Source: Akkermansiaceae bacterium (lineage in GTDB: Bacteria > Verrucomicrobiota > Verrucomicrobiia > Verrucomicrobiales > Akkermansiaceae). Taken from it: DNA of 38,336 nucleotides. Every line of letters starts with the position of its first letter. Positions within the stretch are counted from its first letter, which is position 1. Location: NCBI GenBank assembly GCA_022424905.1, contig JAKMGP010000011.1, positions 1-38,336 on the forward strand. Direction: 5' to 3'. The notes beneath the pieces are model-generated. The model was given only the letters and a program-made list of their open reading frames with translations. It was not told where the DNA came from and ran no database searches. Positions 22,797 to 32,538 of the stretch are shown in pieces. The translations under genes were made by a program, and so were the position numbers.

Positions 22797-24950
22797 CTAT
22801 TGTTGACCTTCCCTTTCAGGAGGGATAACTCCGCTCGCTATGTAACTGTCATAGAGCCAGTTCGATAGAGCAACGAATCTTATGCTACTAGTTGTGGACT
22901 CGTAAAGCGTGCCAAAGTCAGTCTCAAATTCATCTTTCTTTGCGAGCTCACGTTTTTCGACGAAAATGATTTGAGCCTGAGTTGCCTCTTCTTCTGATGG
23001 GGAAAAGTAGACGGGAGCGATTTCGCCGGGGTTTGTGTATTGGGTGGCAAGAAACTCGGGAGGGTCTGGTAATTTTTGACTTCTTTGTCCAAAGTTGAAG
23101 GTTTGGCCTTCCGCAAGCCCGGTGACTTCTGTGACCTCTTTGTCTAGCTCTTTAGCTGCGTCCGCGAAGGGCTTTCCTGCTTTGGTTTTCTCAGTGAGCT
23201 GTTCGAAGAGTTCGTTTGCTTCTTTGATCATTTGCTCACGAGCCATTTTTTTCTTTAGGTCCACTGTAACTTGGACCTTTGCTTGCTCGAAGGTGAGGGG
23301 TAAGGATTCCTCGACTTCGTCGAGGCGAATCAGGAACCAACCATCAGAGGTGCGGTAGGGGTCGCTGAGTTTTTCATCAGAGTCTCCGTTTTCGGGAAGC
23401 TCAAATGCGGCATCGGAAATTTTTCCGATTTGGAGGCTGTCGATCACACCTGAAAGCTCTTTTGGTGGATCAGCCTTTGAGAAGAATTCAGAGTTCTTGA
23501 TTTCGTAGCCTGAGTCTTTTGCGATCGCTTCGAAGTCCTTACCCTCGTTGTCTGCCAGCTTTTGATAGAATTCCTCGAAGCTGCTGCTGAGCGCTTCGAC
23601 GGCTTCCTGTTTTTCCACGCCGTTGAGTTGCTCTTTGGCAGTCTGAGGTTTTGCAGCCGTTTCTTCTGTGACAGGATTGAGAGGGGCCGGAGTGGGGTTC
23701 AGTGTGTCAACGCTTGTTTCTTTAGAAAGAGCGTTTTCAAGGGCTTGACCGATTTCTCCAGTGGCAGGGTCCTTCTGAGTTGTATCTGATTCTAGGATGG
23801 GATCAGTTGAGTCAGAGGGAATTGGTTTTGGAGCAGGCTCACCTGATTCTCCCGGGTCACCCTGTGATCCTTCGGTCGCCGGAGGACTAGAGGTCTCTGT
23901 TTCAGTTTTTTCTTCGGCGCTGTTGTCCGTTTCAATGGTGGATTCCTCCGTTGGAGTAGTTGTCTCGATCTTAGATTCTGCTGTTTCGTTGGCAGGTTTT
24001 GGCTCTTCAGTCGTTTTGGCAGCCTCATTTGCCTTGCGGGCAGCCTCTTCAGCTTTTTTCTTGGCTTCTTCAGCTTTCTTTAAGCGCTCAGCTTCTTCCG
24101 CATCGGCTTTTGCCTTCGCATCTTTTGATTCTTTTAGAGCTTTATCCCAATCTGGCTCGATTGAAACGTAAGTGATTTTACGAAGCTCATCAGAATTATA
24201 GTTCTGACTGTTTTCCTCGTAATATTCCCTGATTTGTTCTTCAGTCGGCTTAACGAGTCCTTCGTAGACTCCGGATTCGAGGGTGATTTTTGAGCCGAAA
24301 ATTTCCTGCTTTTGAACATCGAAGAGTTCACGCTCGGTATTCTTTTCGGTCGAAATACCGCCACCGAGGACCTTGGAAAGGTTTTGTGCAGTTAGGAGGT
24401 CACGAATGTAATTGTTGAATCCAGGAATGCCCCCAATATTACCGAGTCGAGATTTTGTGAACTTATCGTAAGCTTCCACGTCAAAGTTTCCATCCGTATC
24501 CGTAAAGATTACGGTTTCGACGAAGTTTTCTACTTCATCATTGCTGGGAGTCACTCCAAATTTGATGCCACCTTTTTGGATGTTGATACGGTTTGCGATG
24601 AAGCGCTCTGGTTCTCCGGCCGAAGGCTGAAGGTAGCCCGCCATAATTCTGACAATGAGAGAGGGGGTTTTGGGTATTTGACTCTCCATGAAAGTTTCCC
24701 CGAGATAATGGGTTGCGAGCGATCGCGAATTATCTGGGATTTCAATCGCCGCAGGTAGGAGATTCGGGAGCTGCATCAAGGCGAGCTGGCGTCTAAATTC
24801 TTTTTCTGAAATGGAACGATCGCCAACCTCCATCACGGGCTTGCCGTTAAAGGCTTTGGAGATTCCTCCGTCGAGGAAGACAAGCCCTACGAAGAGAAGA
24901 ACTAGAACGACGACCATAAGGCCGGTGTATTTGCGGATATTTTCAATCAT
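22797..24950 (-). CDS. PpiD/SurA-like membrane-anchored peptidyl-prolyl isomerase/chaperone
   Basis: A 717-residue protein from the ATG at 24950; an upstream in-frame ATG at 25085 would add 45 residues without homology, so the internal start with its clean membrane anchor is preferred. Residues 10-30 are the single helix (KYTGLMVVVLVLLFVGLVFL), as in PpiD. A SurA_N-like helical chaperone domain follows (about 38-250; EFRRQLALMQLPNLLP, FNNYIRDLLTAQNLSKVL). A parvulin-like segment starts at RKITYVSIEP (257) and resumes at about 450-545 (ISDAAFELPENG, YRTSDGWFLIRLDE), interrupted by about 170 residues of Lys/Ala/Glu then Pro/Thr/Ser/Glu-rich sequence. It would help fold exported proteins at the periplasmic face of the inner membrane. 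Isomerase activity is uncertain; many PpiD domains are inactive. Confidence 0.85.
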   Translation of the reverse strand: MIENIRKYTGLMVVVLVLLFVGLVFLDGGISKAFNGKPVMEVGDRSISEKEFRRQLALMQLPNLLPAAIEIPDNSRSLATHYLGETFMESQIPKTPSLIVRIMAGYLQPSAGEPERFIANRINIQKGGIKFGVTPSNDEVENFVETVIFTDTDGNFDVEAYDKFTKSRLGNIGGIPGFNNYIRDLLTAQNLSKVLGGGISTEKNTERELFDVQKQEIFGSKITLESGVYEGLVKPTEEQIREYYEENSQNYNSDELRKITYVSIEPDWDKALKESKDAKAKADAEEAERLKKAEEAKKKAEEAARKANEAAKTTEEPKPANETAESKIETTTPTEESTIETDNSAEEKTETETSSPPATEGSQGDPGESGEPAPKPIPSDSTDPILESDTTQKDPATGEIGQALENALSKETSVDTLNPTPAPLNPVTEETAAKPQTAKEQLNGVEKQEAVEALSSSFEEFYQKLADNEGKDFEAIAKDSGYEIKNSEFFSKADPPKELSGVIDSLQIGKISDAAFELPENGDSDEKLSDPYRTSDGWFLIRLDEVEESLPLTFEQAKVQVTVDLKKKMAREQMIKEANELFEQLTEKTKAGKPFADAAKELDKEVTEVTGLAEGQTFNFGQRSQKLPDPPEFLATQYTNPGEIAPVYFSPSEEEATQAQIIFVEKRELAKKDEFETDFGTLYESTTSSIRFVALSNWLYDSYIASGVIPPEREGQQ

Positions 24951-25163
24951 GGCTGAGAGGTTGCAGAAAGCGGAAAAGAAATCTCTCCCGCAGAGCCGGA
25001 GAGTTAAGGTGGAATCCTGCCTTGGGGCAAGCCTGATGGATGGAATTCCGCACAAGTTTTTAAGAACGAAAATCTTGATTGCCACCGGAAAGACCGAGAT
25101 GAAAGAGTCGGGGCGAGAGAGTTTCGGGTTTCGTTTTTATGAGGAGAAGCTATTCTTTCGCCC

Positions 25164-27293
25164 ATGACTTTGCGATTACGTCGGACGTGCTTGTTTCTAG
25201 CCTTGTTGGGAGCAGTAGCTTCAGGGGCAGAAAAGACTGGTAAACCTAATCGTTTGGCCAAGGAAAAATCCCCCTATTTACTTCAGCATGCCTATAATCC
25301 CGTCGACTGGTATCCGTGGGGTGAGGAAGCCTTTGAAAAGGCTCGCAAAGAAAAGAAACTGATCCTCCTAAGTGTCGGATACTCAACCTGCCATTGGTGT
25401 CATGTAATGGAGCGTGAATCCTTTGAAAATAAAGATGTCGCTGCGTTTTTAAACAAAAATTTTGTCTCGATTAAGCTAGATCGAGAAGAACGACCGGACG
25501 TGGATCAGGTTTACATGACAGCATACCAAGCAATGACAGAGCAGTCTGGAGGATGGCCGCTTAACATGTTTTTGACTCCCGATCTAAAACCTTTAACGGG
25601 AGGAACTTATTTTCCCCCGGAAGATAGGGATGGTCAGCCCGGTTTCCCAACAGTTCTGAAACAGATTCACAATGTTTGGGACAAGAATCAGGAACAGGTT
25701 TTGAAGCAATCAGTCGAAATGCACGGACAAATGAAAGCCTATTTTGAGAAGCTGCAGTCCCAAGGTGGAGGCAAGTTGAAGCCGAGTCGCTCAGTTATTG
25801 ATCAGTCGATTCCGAAGATCTTGGCACAGCTTGACCCGGTTTGGGGCGGGCTGGGGACAGGAATGAAGTTTCCTCAGGTGAGTGTGTTTCGCTTTCTTCT
25901 TCAATCGGGTGATCCGAAAGCGATTGAAGCTGTCCTAAAGACCTGCCGTCATATGATGGATGGGGGAATTTATGATCAGGTGATGGGTGGTTTTCACCGT
26001 TATGCGGTGGATAGAGAATGGTTAGTGCCTCATTTTGAAAAGATGCTTTATGATCAGGCCCAGCTCATGGATCTATATCTTGATGCGTGGCAGATGACTG
26101 GGGAGGAGAAATTCCGTGACGTTGTAGAGGGTATTGCCGATTACGTGCTGCGCGAATTGACGCATCCCGAGGGTGGTTTTTACTGTGCACAGGATGCGCA
26201 GAGCGAAGGGAAAGAAGGGAAGTGCTTTTGTTGGACGGAAAAGGAGTTAGTGGCCCTCCTGACTCCCGAAGAGATGAAGGTGGCGCGTGAGATTTTAGGG
26301 GTCAGCGAAAAGGGGAATTTCATTGACCAGAGTGATCCCGAGCCTTTACCCAATCAAAACATTCTTTCGTTCAAAACCCCCCGGCAAGATCTGAGTGCAA
26401 GCGACAAAAAGTTGGTTGCTGGGATCTTTAAAAAGCTGGCCGTAGTGCGTGGAAAAAGAGTTCCACCAGCAACCGATGATAAAATTCTCGCGTCTTGGAA
26501 TGGCCTTATGATTGGGGCGATGGCTCGGACGGGAAGGGTGTTAGATGAGCCCAAATATTTAAAGGCCGCCCGGAAGGCGCACGATTTCATCAAGAGAAAG
26601 TTTTGGGATGCAAAGTCGAAGCGTTTGGCTCATCGCTGGCGGGAAGGGGATCGAGACGATTCAGCTCAAGCTCAAAGCTATCTCTTGTTGTTGGCTGGGA
26701 CGAGAAAGCTTTATGAGGCTAGCCTACAGAAGGAAGATTTAGACTTGGCGATCGGGCTCGCTGAAAGTGCAGTGGAGCTCTTCTATGATGAAAAAAATGG
26801 AGGGTTTTATCAGGGCGAAAAACGGGACGATTTGGTTCTTCGTCTAAAGGGGCAGTTTGACGGGGCCATTCCAGTCGAGAGTTCAATCGCGGCAAGAGAA
26901 TTTGGGATATTATCTCAGATCACTGGCCGTAATGATTTTTCAAAGGTTTCGGAAGCTACAATTCGGTCCTATTTAGGGCTGATCAAAGAATCCCCTGCGG
27001 GGATGGGCGAGATGTTGATGAGTCTATGCTTCTCGCTTGAGAAGCCCGGAAGGTTGGTGATTGCCGGGGAAAAAGGGCGTGAAGAATTGCTAAAAGCTGC
27101 CACGAAAACCTTTGATCCTAACAGAATTACTTTGGGTAACGAAGGTCCGGTAAGTGAATTTACGTTGGGCTTAAAATCAACCGAAGGTATGGCGACAGCA
27201 TTCTACTGTGTAGGTCAGACCTGCCAGTTGCCGGTGGTTGACGCGAAGGAGCTTTCTTCGATGTTGGTTAGGTTGAGCGAAGAGTCAAAATGA
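25164..27293 (+). CDS. DUF255 thioredoxin-fold/glycosidase-like protein (YyaL, SPATA20 type)
   Basis: A 709-residue protein with a signal peptide (ending near residue 21, VASGA). The N-terminal domain is the DUF255 thioredoxin fold: [24 protein letters not shown], then [16 protein letters not shown] with C76 and C79, and [23 protein letters not shown]. The remainder is an alpha/alpha-barrel related to N-acylglucosamine 2-epimerase and six-hairpin glycosidases ([37 protein letters not shown]). The family occurs from bacteria to humans without a firm reaction. Most bacterial members are cytoplasmic, so the apparent export here is a difference worth noting. The 3' end overlaps the convergent phosphoesterase gene by 26 bases. 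Divergent from the PpiD-like gene with 213 bases between, in which I see nothing specific. Confidence 0.9.
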   Translation: MTLRLRRTCLFLALLGAVASGAEKTGKPNRLAKEKSPYLLQHAYNPVDWYPWGEEAFEKARKEKKLILLSVGYSTCHWCHVMERESFENKDVAAFLNKNFVSIKLDREERPDVDQVYMTAYQAMTEQSGGWPLNMFLTPDLKPLTGGTYFPPEDRDGQPGFPTVLKQIHNVWDKNQEQVLKQSVEMHGQMKAYFEKLQSQGGGKLKPSRSVIDQSIPKILAQLDPVWGGLGTGMKFPQVSVFRFLLQSGDPKAIEAVLKTCRHMMDGGIYDQVMGGFHRYAVDREWLVPHFEKMLYDQAQLMDLYLDAWQMTGEEKFRDVVEGIADYVLRELTHPEGGFYCAQDAQSEGKEGKCFCWTEKELVALLTPEEMKVAREILGVSEKGNFIDQSDPEPLPNQNILSFKTPRQDLSASDKKLVAGIFKKLAVVRGKRVPPATDDKILASWNGLMIGAMARTGRVLDEPKYLKAARKAHDFIKRKFWDAKSKRLAHRWREGDRDDSAQAQSYLLLLAGTRKLYEASLQKEDLDLAIGLAESAVELFYDEKNGGFYQGEKRDDLVLRLKGQFDGAIPVESSIAAREFGILSQITGRNDFSKVSEATIRSYLGLIKESPAGMGEMLMSLCFSLEKPGRLVIAGEKGREELLKAATKTFDPNRITLGNEGPVSEFTLGLKSTEGMATAFYCVGQTCQLPVVDAKELSSMLVRLSEESK

Positions 27294-28125
27294 CGAGCTC
27301 GGGCCGGCATGCAAAACGAACCCGAATCCCAACAGTTCCAATCCCGCGACCTACGAAAAGCTGTGAGTTGTTGTCCTCAAAATGGCCGTAGATGTAATTC
27401 CGGCCGAATTTGACCTTGGCTGGTGTATAGTTGACCAGAGGGAGACGGCATTGGCCGCCGTGGGTGTGGCCAGAGAGTTGGAGGTCAAGTGGTTTGGCAG
27501 AACGGAGTTCATCGAAGAAGTCGGGTTCATGAACCATTGAGATAACCGGTGTGTCTTTTTGGTGGCCATTCCAGGCCCGGTTCGGTGCAGGGAGTCCACC
27601 CCAAACGGAATCGAGGCCGTTAATGAAAAATTTTTCGCCCTTGATATTGATATTGGTTCCGTTGTTTTGGAGATAGGAAATTCCGATGCTTTCAAGTTCC
27701 TTTTTAAGGTTACTGACAGTGCAGTGCCAGCGATCGTGATTTCCAGGGCTGGCAAAGATACCGTGTGGAGCTGAGATTCCCTTAAACGCCCTTGCAAACT
27801 CAGGAAGGGAAGACGGATCATTGATGACGAAATCTCCAGTTATGGTTATGCAGTCAGGTTTTTCTGCTTCCACAGCTTTTCGAAGTTTAGCGACCAATTC
27901 TTCGTCAGTGCCCGGCCGATAGTGGACGTCGGTAATCTGGGCGATTCGAAATCCGTCGAGCGATTTTGGCCACCGAGGAAGGAAGAGGTGTTTTCGGGTG
28001 ATCGATAGCAAATTCGGCTCGATTCCTGATGCCCAGATTACGCAGGGAACCCCGATGCTAGCGAGGCCAATCACCGAACGCCGTGTCATTTTTTGAAGGT
28101 TGAATTTGGGACTGTTACTCGACAT
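27268..28125 (-). CDS. Metallophosphoesterase (YkuE/YaeI type) with Tat-like signal
   Basis: A 285-residue calcineurin-like phosphoesterase. Metal ligands appear in order: ITDVHYR (D66, H68), TGDF (D98), GNHD (129-131), VHEPDFF and [12 protein letters not shown]. The N-terminus has [14 protein letters not shown], a twin-arginine signal, which fits YkuE-type enzymes exported folded with metal in place; members of this group act on phosphate esters such as UDP-diacylglucosamine or lipid-linked phosphates at the membrane. The substrate here is unknown. The start codon is 29 bases from the divergent dCMP deaminase start, so the two promoters must overlap the genes or each other. The 3' end overlaps the DUF255 gene. 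Confidence 0.88.
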   Translation of the reverse strand: MSSNSPKFNLQKMTRRSVIGLASIGVPCVIWASGIEPNLLSITRKHLFLPRWPKSLDGFRIAQITDVHYRPGTDEELVAKLRKAVEAEKPDCITITGDFVINDPSSLPEFARAFKGISAPHGIFASPGNHDRWHCTVSNLKKELESIGISYLQNNGTNINIKGEKFFINGLDSVWGGLPAPNRAWNGHQKDTPVISMVHEPDFFDELRSAKPLDLQLSGHTHGGQCRLPLVNYTPAKVKFGRNYIYGHFEDNNSQLFVGRGIGTVGIRVRFACRPELVILTLRST

Positions 28126-28154
28126 CGAAAAGAGAGCTTTGTAGGATACAGCGA

Positions 28155-28574
28155 GTGAGTGATTCGAGATTGTCTATTCCCGAGTATGCGATGGCTTTGG
28201 CAGAGGTTGCGAGTTTGCGGTCGGAGGATCCTTTTCGTAAGGTGGGAGCGGCAGCTCTGGATGCCGATAACCGGGTGATTGCTACTGCCTATAATGGTTT
28301 AGCTCCTGGTTTCGATGCTCCATTGGGTTTTTGGGATGATCGAGAAGGTCGCCAAAAGTTCATGCTGCATGCTGAGGTGAATTTATGCAGTCTTTTCAAG
28401 CGGGGAGAAGCGAAACTAGTCGCGACCACAACGATGCCTTGCACCTCCTGTATGCAGACGCTCTGCGCCTATGGGATCAAGGAAATATACTTCCGAGAAA
28501 TCTACAAGGAGTCAGATGCTCCCGCGATAGCGAAGGTTTACGGAATCAAACTTGAGCAGATTCAAGCGCCATAG
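28155..28574 (+). CDS. dCMP deaminase-like cytidine/deoxycytidylate deaminase
   Basis: A 139-residue zinc deaminase. The HAE motif at 72-74 gives the zinc histidine and the catalytic Glu, and MPCTSC at 95-99 gives the two zinc cysteines (96 and 99), as in ComEB/DCTD deoxycytidylate deaminases that make dUMP for thymidylate synthesis. The N-terminal half (SLRSEDPFRKVGAAALDADNRVIATAYNG) matches the dCMP deaminase pattern 'RSKDPxTKVGA'. The start is GTG with AGGA eight bases upstream. Related families act on other pyrimidines or on tRNA, so exact substrate is inferred. Confidence 0.85.
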   Translation: MSDSRLSIPEYAMALAEVASLRSEDPFRKVGAAALDADNRVIATAYNGLAPGFDAPLGFWDDREGRQKFMLHAEVNLCSLFKRGEAKLVATTTMPCTSCMQTLCAYGIKEIYFREIYKESDAPAIAKVYGIKLEQIQAP

Positions 28575-28585
28575 GGGGGCGAAGC

Positions 28586-29383
28586 TTACTTTTCTTCGCT
28601 GCCAGTTGAGATCCCACTCTCGACCTCAAGATCTCCCCCGTAAAAGCTTTTGATGTAGCCAAATTCGATCAGGGTGTCTTGCCAAGGTGCGAGAAGGGCT
28701 CCATTGGCTGAGCGGAAAATCCGAGTGGCCCGGGCCAGCCATTGCTCTGCCCCTTTTCCGTCATCTTTAGCATAACTGAGGGCGGCCTTGCCAAAGTAGA
28801 AGAGAGGCGAGTCATCGAGAAAATCGGTCTCGGCTACGATCGCTTCGGCTCCAGGTAGATCTCCTGTTTTGATTTTGCAGAGGGCAATCTTGAATTTAAT
28901 CAAGGGAGTCATTGACTCTGTTGCTTTGTTTTTTTTAGCTTCAAGAAGAAGGGGCTCTAAAATCCCTAGCGACTTCGCATAGTTTTTCGTCACGAATTCA
29001 ACTTCTGCAACGTTAAAACGGACGTTAAAGTTCCCTGGGCTAATCTTCAGGGATTTGGCGAAGACCATGCGGGCCTTATCGAAGGCACGAAATTCGACGT
29101 AGCACGCCCCACGGAGAGTCAGTGAGGCCGGATTTTTTGCATAAATTGCATCCACTTCTTCGAGCGCTTCAAGAGATTCGAAAATTCGTTTTTGCTGAAA
29201 AAGTGAGTTGGCCCGTCGAAAAGCATTTGAGTAAGCAACTGTGTCCTCTTTGGACAAGGCTTCGAGATCGATCACAAATTGAGGTTTTTCTCCCTTTTTT
29301 GGACTCTTGGTTTCAGCAGTAGGCTCATCTTGGGCAGAGACCAACAGGGTAGTGGCAAGGAGTGAAGTGATGAATATTCTCAT
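28586..29383 (-). CDS. Secreted TPR-like protein of unknown function
   Basis: A 265-residue protein with a Sec signal peptide (residues 1-17, VSAQ) followed by a charged segment and then helical repeats of TPR type: AFRRANSLFQQKRIFESLEALEEVDAIY, SLTLRGACYVEFRAFDKARMVFAKSLKISP, FNVAEVEFVTKNYAKSLGILEPLL. The last repeat set is followed by a Gly/Ser/Glu tail. It should be periplasmic and may serve as a scaffold. It is convergent to the deaminase gene (11 bases apart) and lies 51 bases after nadD on the same strand. Confidence 0.8.
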   Translation of the reverse strand: MRIFITSLLATTLLVSAQDEPTAETKSPKKGEKPQFVIDLEALSKEDTVAYSNAFRRANSLFQQKRIFESLEALEEVDAIYAKNPASLTLRGACYVEFRAFDKARMVFAKSLKISPGNFNVRFNVAEVEFVTKNYAKSLGILEPLLLEAKKNKATESMTPLIKFKIALCKIKTGDLPGAEAIVAETDFLDDSPLFYFGKAALSYAKDDGKGAEQWLARATRIFRSANGALLAPWQDTLIEFGYIKSFYGGDLEVESGISTGSEEK

Positions 29384-29434
29384 GAGATAAGGTTGCTGGT
29401 GGAAAGAATAGGAAATGAAATCGGTTAGGGCAAG

Positions 29435-30019
29435 TCAGCTAACCGGGGAATAGAGATCTTTTTCGCCGATATAGGTGGCAACCTTGTCAGGGAGCCATTG
29501 ATTTGTGCGGCCTTCTCGTATTCTTTTTCGGATTTCGCTGGCAGAGGCAGGATGGTTTCCTTCTATGAAGTGCGCCTCGAAACCACTACGAGGCATTGGT
29601 TGTTGGGATCTCCCAACTACAATAAACTGGAGATTGCGTGCCAGCATTTCGATATTTTTCCAACTTGAGAGTTTTTCCCATTGATCAAAGCCAAGGATGA
29701 GGAACAGGGCTGCAGATTCGCCGAGTTGCCGCTTAAAATACTTAATTGTATCCCAAGTGAAGGACGGTGGGTCCCTCTGAAGTTCGTAGTCACTCACTGC
29801 CGCCCATGGGAATTTCTCGATGGCCAGCTTAAGCATTTCAAAGCGATCGATGTCTTTTGCTTGAGGGGCGTCTGGCTTGTGGGGTGAGCGCCGGCATGGA
29901 ATAAAAATAACGCGTTCCAAACCAAGTTGGTCGACTGCCTTTTGTGCGATTTCCAGATGACCTTGGTGAATGGGATCAAAAGTCCCTCCGAAAAAAGCGA
30001 TTTTTGGGCCTACGGTCAT
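29435..30019 (-). CDS. nadD: Nicotinate-nucleotide adenylyltransferase
   Basis: A 194-residue enzyme that joins ATP and nicotinate mononucleotide to make deamido-NAD in NAD synthesis. The nucleotidyltransferase motif GGTFDPIHQGH is at 11-21 (H18 and H21 of the HxGH site), followed by PCRRSPHKP, the FILGFDQWEKLSSWK segment and SASEIRKRIREG from residue 159 (the SxTxxR-like ATP motif). The frame is open upstream to an ATG at 30094, but that would overlap scpA by 59 bases and add 25 residues before the family's normal start; the ATG at 30019, 16 bases after the scpA stop, is chosen. Co-transcribed with scpA. Confidence 0.95.
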   Translation of the reverse strand: MTVGPKIAFFGGTFDPIHQGHLEIAQKAVDQLGLERVIFIPCRRSPHKPDAPQAKDIDRFEMLKLAIEKFPWAAVSDYELQRDPPSFTWDTIKYFKRQLGESAALFLILGFDQWEKLSSWKNIEMLARNLQFIVVGRSQQPMPRSGFEAHFIEGNHPASASEIRKRIREGRTNQWLPDKVATYIGEKDLYSPVS

Positions 30020-30035
30020 TTTACGGATTGAGATA

Positions 30036-30773
30036 TCATTCAGGGGTAGTCCGCTCAATGTTGATCTGTCCGAGAAGTCCGGACTGCCTTGCACAAAACT
30101 GATTCATTTTCATGAGTTCAAGGAGGGCGAGAAAGGTTACAATCACTTCGACTTTCGATGTCGCTTTCTCAAAGAGGCTTTGTAGGGAAAGAGATTCGCC
30201 TGGCTCGATCTTGTTGATGAGGAATTCAATCTTGTCGCTGACCGTGAAGCGGTCGTCTACGATATCTCCGAAGGCCCTAGCTTCGTCAAAGCGCTTAAGG
30301 ACGTTTTGGAAAGCGCGGATCAGATCAAAAATCGAGGCTTCTGCGAGGGGCACTGGTTCGTCGTCATCTGGTCTGGGGTCCTTTAGCGGAGTGTGAGCAA
30401 AGATCTGTTCTTGTTCAATTTCGCGTCGATGGAGAAAACCTGCGGCATCTTTGAATTTCTTATATTCGATCAACTGACGGATTAATTCCCAGCGCGGATC
30501 GTCCTCTTCGGCATCTTCTTCCGGAGGTTGCTCTCTTTTTGGAAGAAGAGTTCGGCTTTTGATATACATCAGATTCGCCGCCATTGAGATGAATTCAGAA
30601 GCGAGGTCGATATTGAGGAGCTTGAAGGTCTCGATGTAGTCGAGGTATTGCGTGGTGACTCGCTCGAGCGAGATATCGTAGATGTCTACCTCATCTTTTT
30701 TGATGAGATAAAGAAGGAGATCAAGAGGGCCCTCAAAGATTTCCAGACTGACCTTGTAATCTGTCGATTCCAC
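30036..30773 (-). CDS. scpA: Segregation and condensation protein A (kleisin)
   Basis: A 245-residue ScpA: N-terminal helical domain FEGPLDLLLYLIKKDEVDIYDISL at 14-37, which binds the Smc neck, then AANLMYIKSRTLLPKR, an acidic linker (EEDAEEDDPRWELIRQLIEYKKFKDAA), and a C-terminal winged helix (VIVTFLALLELMKMNQFCARQ) that binds the Smc head. With ScpB and Smc it forms the bacterial condensin that compacts and segregates the chromosome. scpB is not in this window. It is divergent from the AsmA-like gene at 30880 with 106 bases between. Confidence 0.95.
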   Translation of the reverse strand: MESTDYKVSLEIFEGPLDLLLYLIKKDEVDIYDISLERVTTQYLDYIETFKLLNIDLASEFISMAANLMYIKSRTLLPKREQPPEEDAEEDDPRWELIRQLIEYKKFKDAAGFLHRREIEQEQIFAHTPLKDPRPDDDEPVPLAEASIFDLIRAFQNVLKRFDEARAFGDIVDDRFTVSDKIEFLINKIEPGESLSLQSLFEKATSKVEVIVTFLALLELMKMNQFCARQSGLLGQINIERTTPE

Positions 30774-30879
30774 GGGGATGGTGAATATCGTCTAAAGTTG
30801 GATTCTGCGAGGGAAATACCTCGCTAGTGGGTGATTATTTGCAGTGGCAAATTATTGAAACTGGATGTAAATTCCTCCC

Positions 30880-32538
30880 GTGGGGGATCCTGTCGACCAG
30901 CAACGGCTCAATGAATATCAAAGCAAAGTCACCGATTGGATTGGCCGCCAAGGTGTTTTGTTTCAACTTCGCTATGCCCGAACGGTTGGGGCGGTTAGCC
31001 TTGGGAGACATTTAAGTGGACTTCTTCTTAAGTTAGTTCTTTTCCTGATTTTTGCCGGAGTCTTTGGGTTTTTCGTCTTAAAGCGGCATTTTGATAGTCC
31101 TGAATATGGAGAAAAGGTAGCGGGCCAGGTTGCGAATGCGTTGGGAGCTGGAGAAGTTGAAGTTACAGGTTTTTCTCGGAATTTTGGGAAAGGTGATTTC
31201 CAGTTTTTAGAGTTAAAGGGAGGGGAAGAAACCTTTTTCTACGAAGCTAAATTCGAGAAGCTTAGGGGCGAGTTTTCTGTTTTGACTGGAATAACTGACT
31301 CTTGGCACCCCTCTGCGATCAGCATAAAAAAGGCTGATCTGAGGCTTAAAGCAGGGGGAAGCGAAGACGAGATGAAGCTCGGATTTTCTTTGGTAATAGA
31401 GAGTCTTAAAGGTCAAGGGATCTCTCAAATTAAGATTGAGGATTGCTCTTTTAGTTGGGGCTACTCCAAGTTGACGTTTGGTATGGTTCGAAATGCGAAT
31501 TTTCGGGCTATTTTACATGAAGGTGTCTGGGAAGTGAATTTGTCCGGTGGGTCTTTTCAGCAGAATTGGTTAGGTCCCTTGGCAATTAAGTCGGCGAACT
31601 TGAAGATTGGTGAGGGTGGAATCAAGGTCGAGTCCCTAAACTTGTTGGCGGACGTTGGAGGTGCGGATCTAAAGGGGGCGATTTCTGGGCCTGTCAATAT
31701 GCCAACTTTTGATTTAGCGGGTAATTTCAAGTCCCTGCCGATTGAGAAGCTAATTAAAATTGAAGGTGTAAATGAACGCGAATATATCGAGGGAACGATT
31801 TCTGGCAATTTAGCGATTGGCGGGTCAAGTAATCGACAAGTCGAGATGTCAGGCCAAGTGAAGTTGGATGAAAATGATAGTGTGACGATCCGGGAGCGTT
31901 GGTCACTTCTCCGAGCTCTATCGATTTTGGATAATGAACGCACTTATTTGCGGATTGATTTTAAGAAAGGTGGCTTTGCTTTTTCCACCGGGGGTGGAGG
32001 GATGGAGGTCAGTGAAATCAATCTAAATGCTGGGAATAAGGCCCGTTTATTGGGCGGATTTAAGACCCGTCTACCCACTCAGGCGGAAGCAGCGGAAACT
32101 CTGGGCATCAAATTAACAAATAATTTTTCGCTTGATTACACTGATTCTTCGGCTGCTCAAGAACTCGAGAATGACCGGTTGAGAATAGACTCGCGTGATG
32201 ACGAGCTTGGTTTCGGTGTTGATATTGAGCGATCGATAGAAGATGGGGGGCTTGAGGTGTCCGAAGCCCAGTTGAGTGTGAAGGAACTCGAGGCTCTTAG
32301 AATTAGGCAAGAAATGGAAATTCATCGGATCTCGGGGGATCTAAAGCTCGCGGTTCCAGCTTCCAGTTTCAATAGCAGTAGAGCCTTGGTTGAAATCTAT
32401 CCCAAAGATGAGCTTGGTTGGCGGTGGTTCCCTATCGAGCTTCGTGATACCAATTTTATGAACCTTAGCGATAAGGCCAATGGGCTTTTACTGAAACAGG
32501 CTCGACTGCGGGTGAGTGGGCCAGTGAAAGAGGATTAG
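30880..32538 (+). CDS. AsmA-like membrane-anchored periplasmic protein
   Basis: A 552-residue protein with GTG start, a cytoplasmic N-terminus of about 45 residues, one membrane helix (about 46-67, LSGLLLKLVLFLIFAGVFGFF) and a long beta-rich region. Repeats of the type 'SANLKIGEGGIKVESLNLLADVGGADLKGAISG' and 'GTISGNLAIGGSSNRQVEMSGQVKL' match the AsmA/TamB/DUF3971 group, long beta-groove proteins that bridge the inner and outer membranes and are linked to lipid transport. No domain boundaries can be set by eye. The 3' end overlaps metF by four bases, tail to tail. Family assignment is moderate. Confidence 0.65.
   Translation: MGDPVDQQRLNEYQSKVTDWIGRQGVLFQLRYARTVGAVSLGRHLSGLLLKLVLFLIFAGVFGFFVLKRHFDSPEYGEKVAGQVANALGAGEVEVTGFSRNFGKGDFQFLELKGGEETFFYEAKFEKLRGEFSVLTGITDSWHPSAISIKKADLRLKAGGSEDEMKLGFSLVIESLKGQGISQIKIEDCSFSWGYSKLTFGMVRNANFRAILHEGVWEVNLSGGSFQQNWLGPLAIKSANLKIGEGGIKVESLNLLADVGGADLKGAISGPVNMPTFDLAGNFKSLPIEKLIKIEGVNEREYIEGTISGNLAIGGSSNRQVEMSGQVKLDENDSVTIRERWSLLRALSILDNERTYLRIDFKKGGFAFSTGGGGMEVSEINLNAGNKARLLGGFKTRLPTQAEAAETLGIKLTNNFSLDYTDSSAAQELENDRLRIDSRDDELGFGVDIERSIEDGGLEVSEAQLSVKELEALRIRQEMEIHRISGDLKLAVPASSFNSSRALVEIYPKDELGWRWFPIELRDTNFMNLSDKANGLLLKQARLRVSGPVKED

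Noticed and set aside
24951-25085. Upstream ATG of the PpiD-like gene at 25085
   Set aside because: It adds 45 residues with no resemblance to the family and would displace the N-terminal membrane anchor.
30020-30094. Longer nadD frame starting at 30094
   Set aside because: It would overlap scpA by 59 bases and add 25 residues before the family start.
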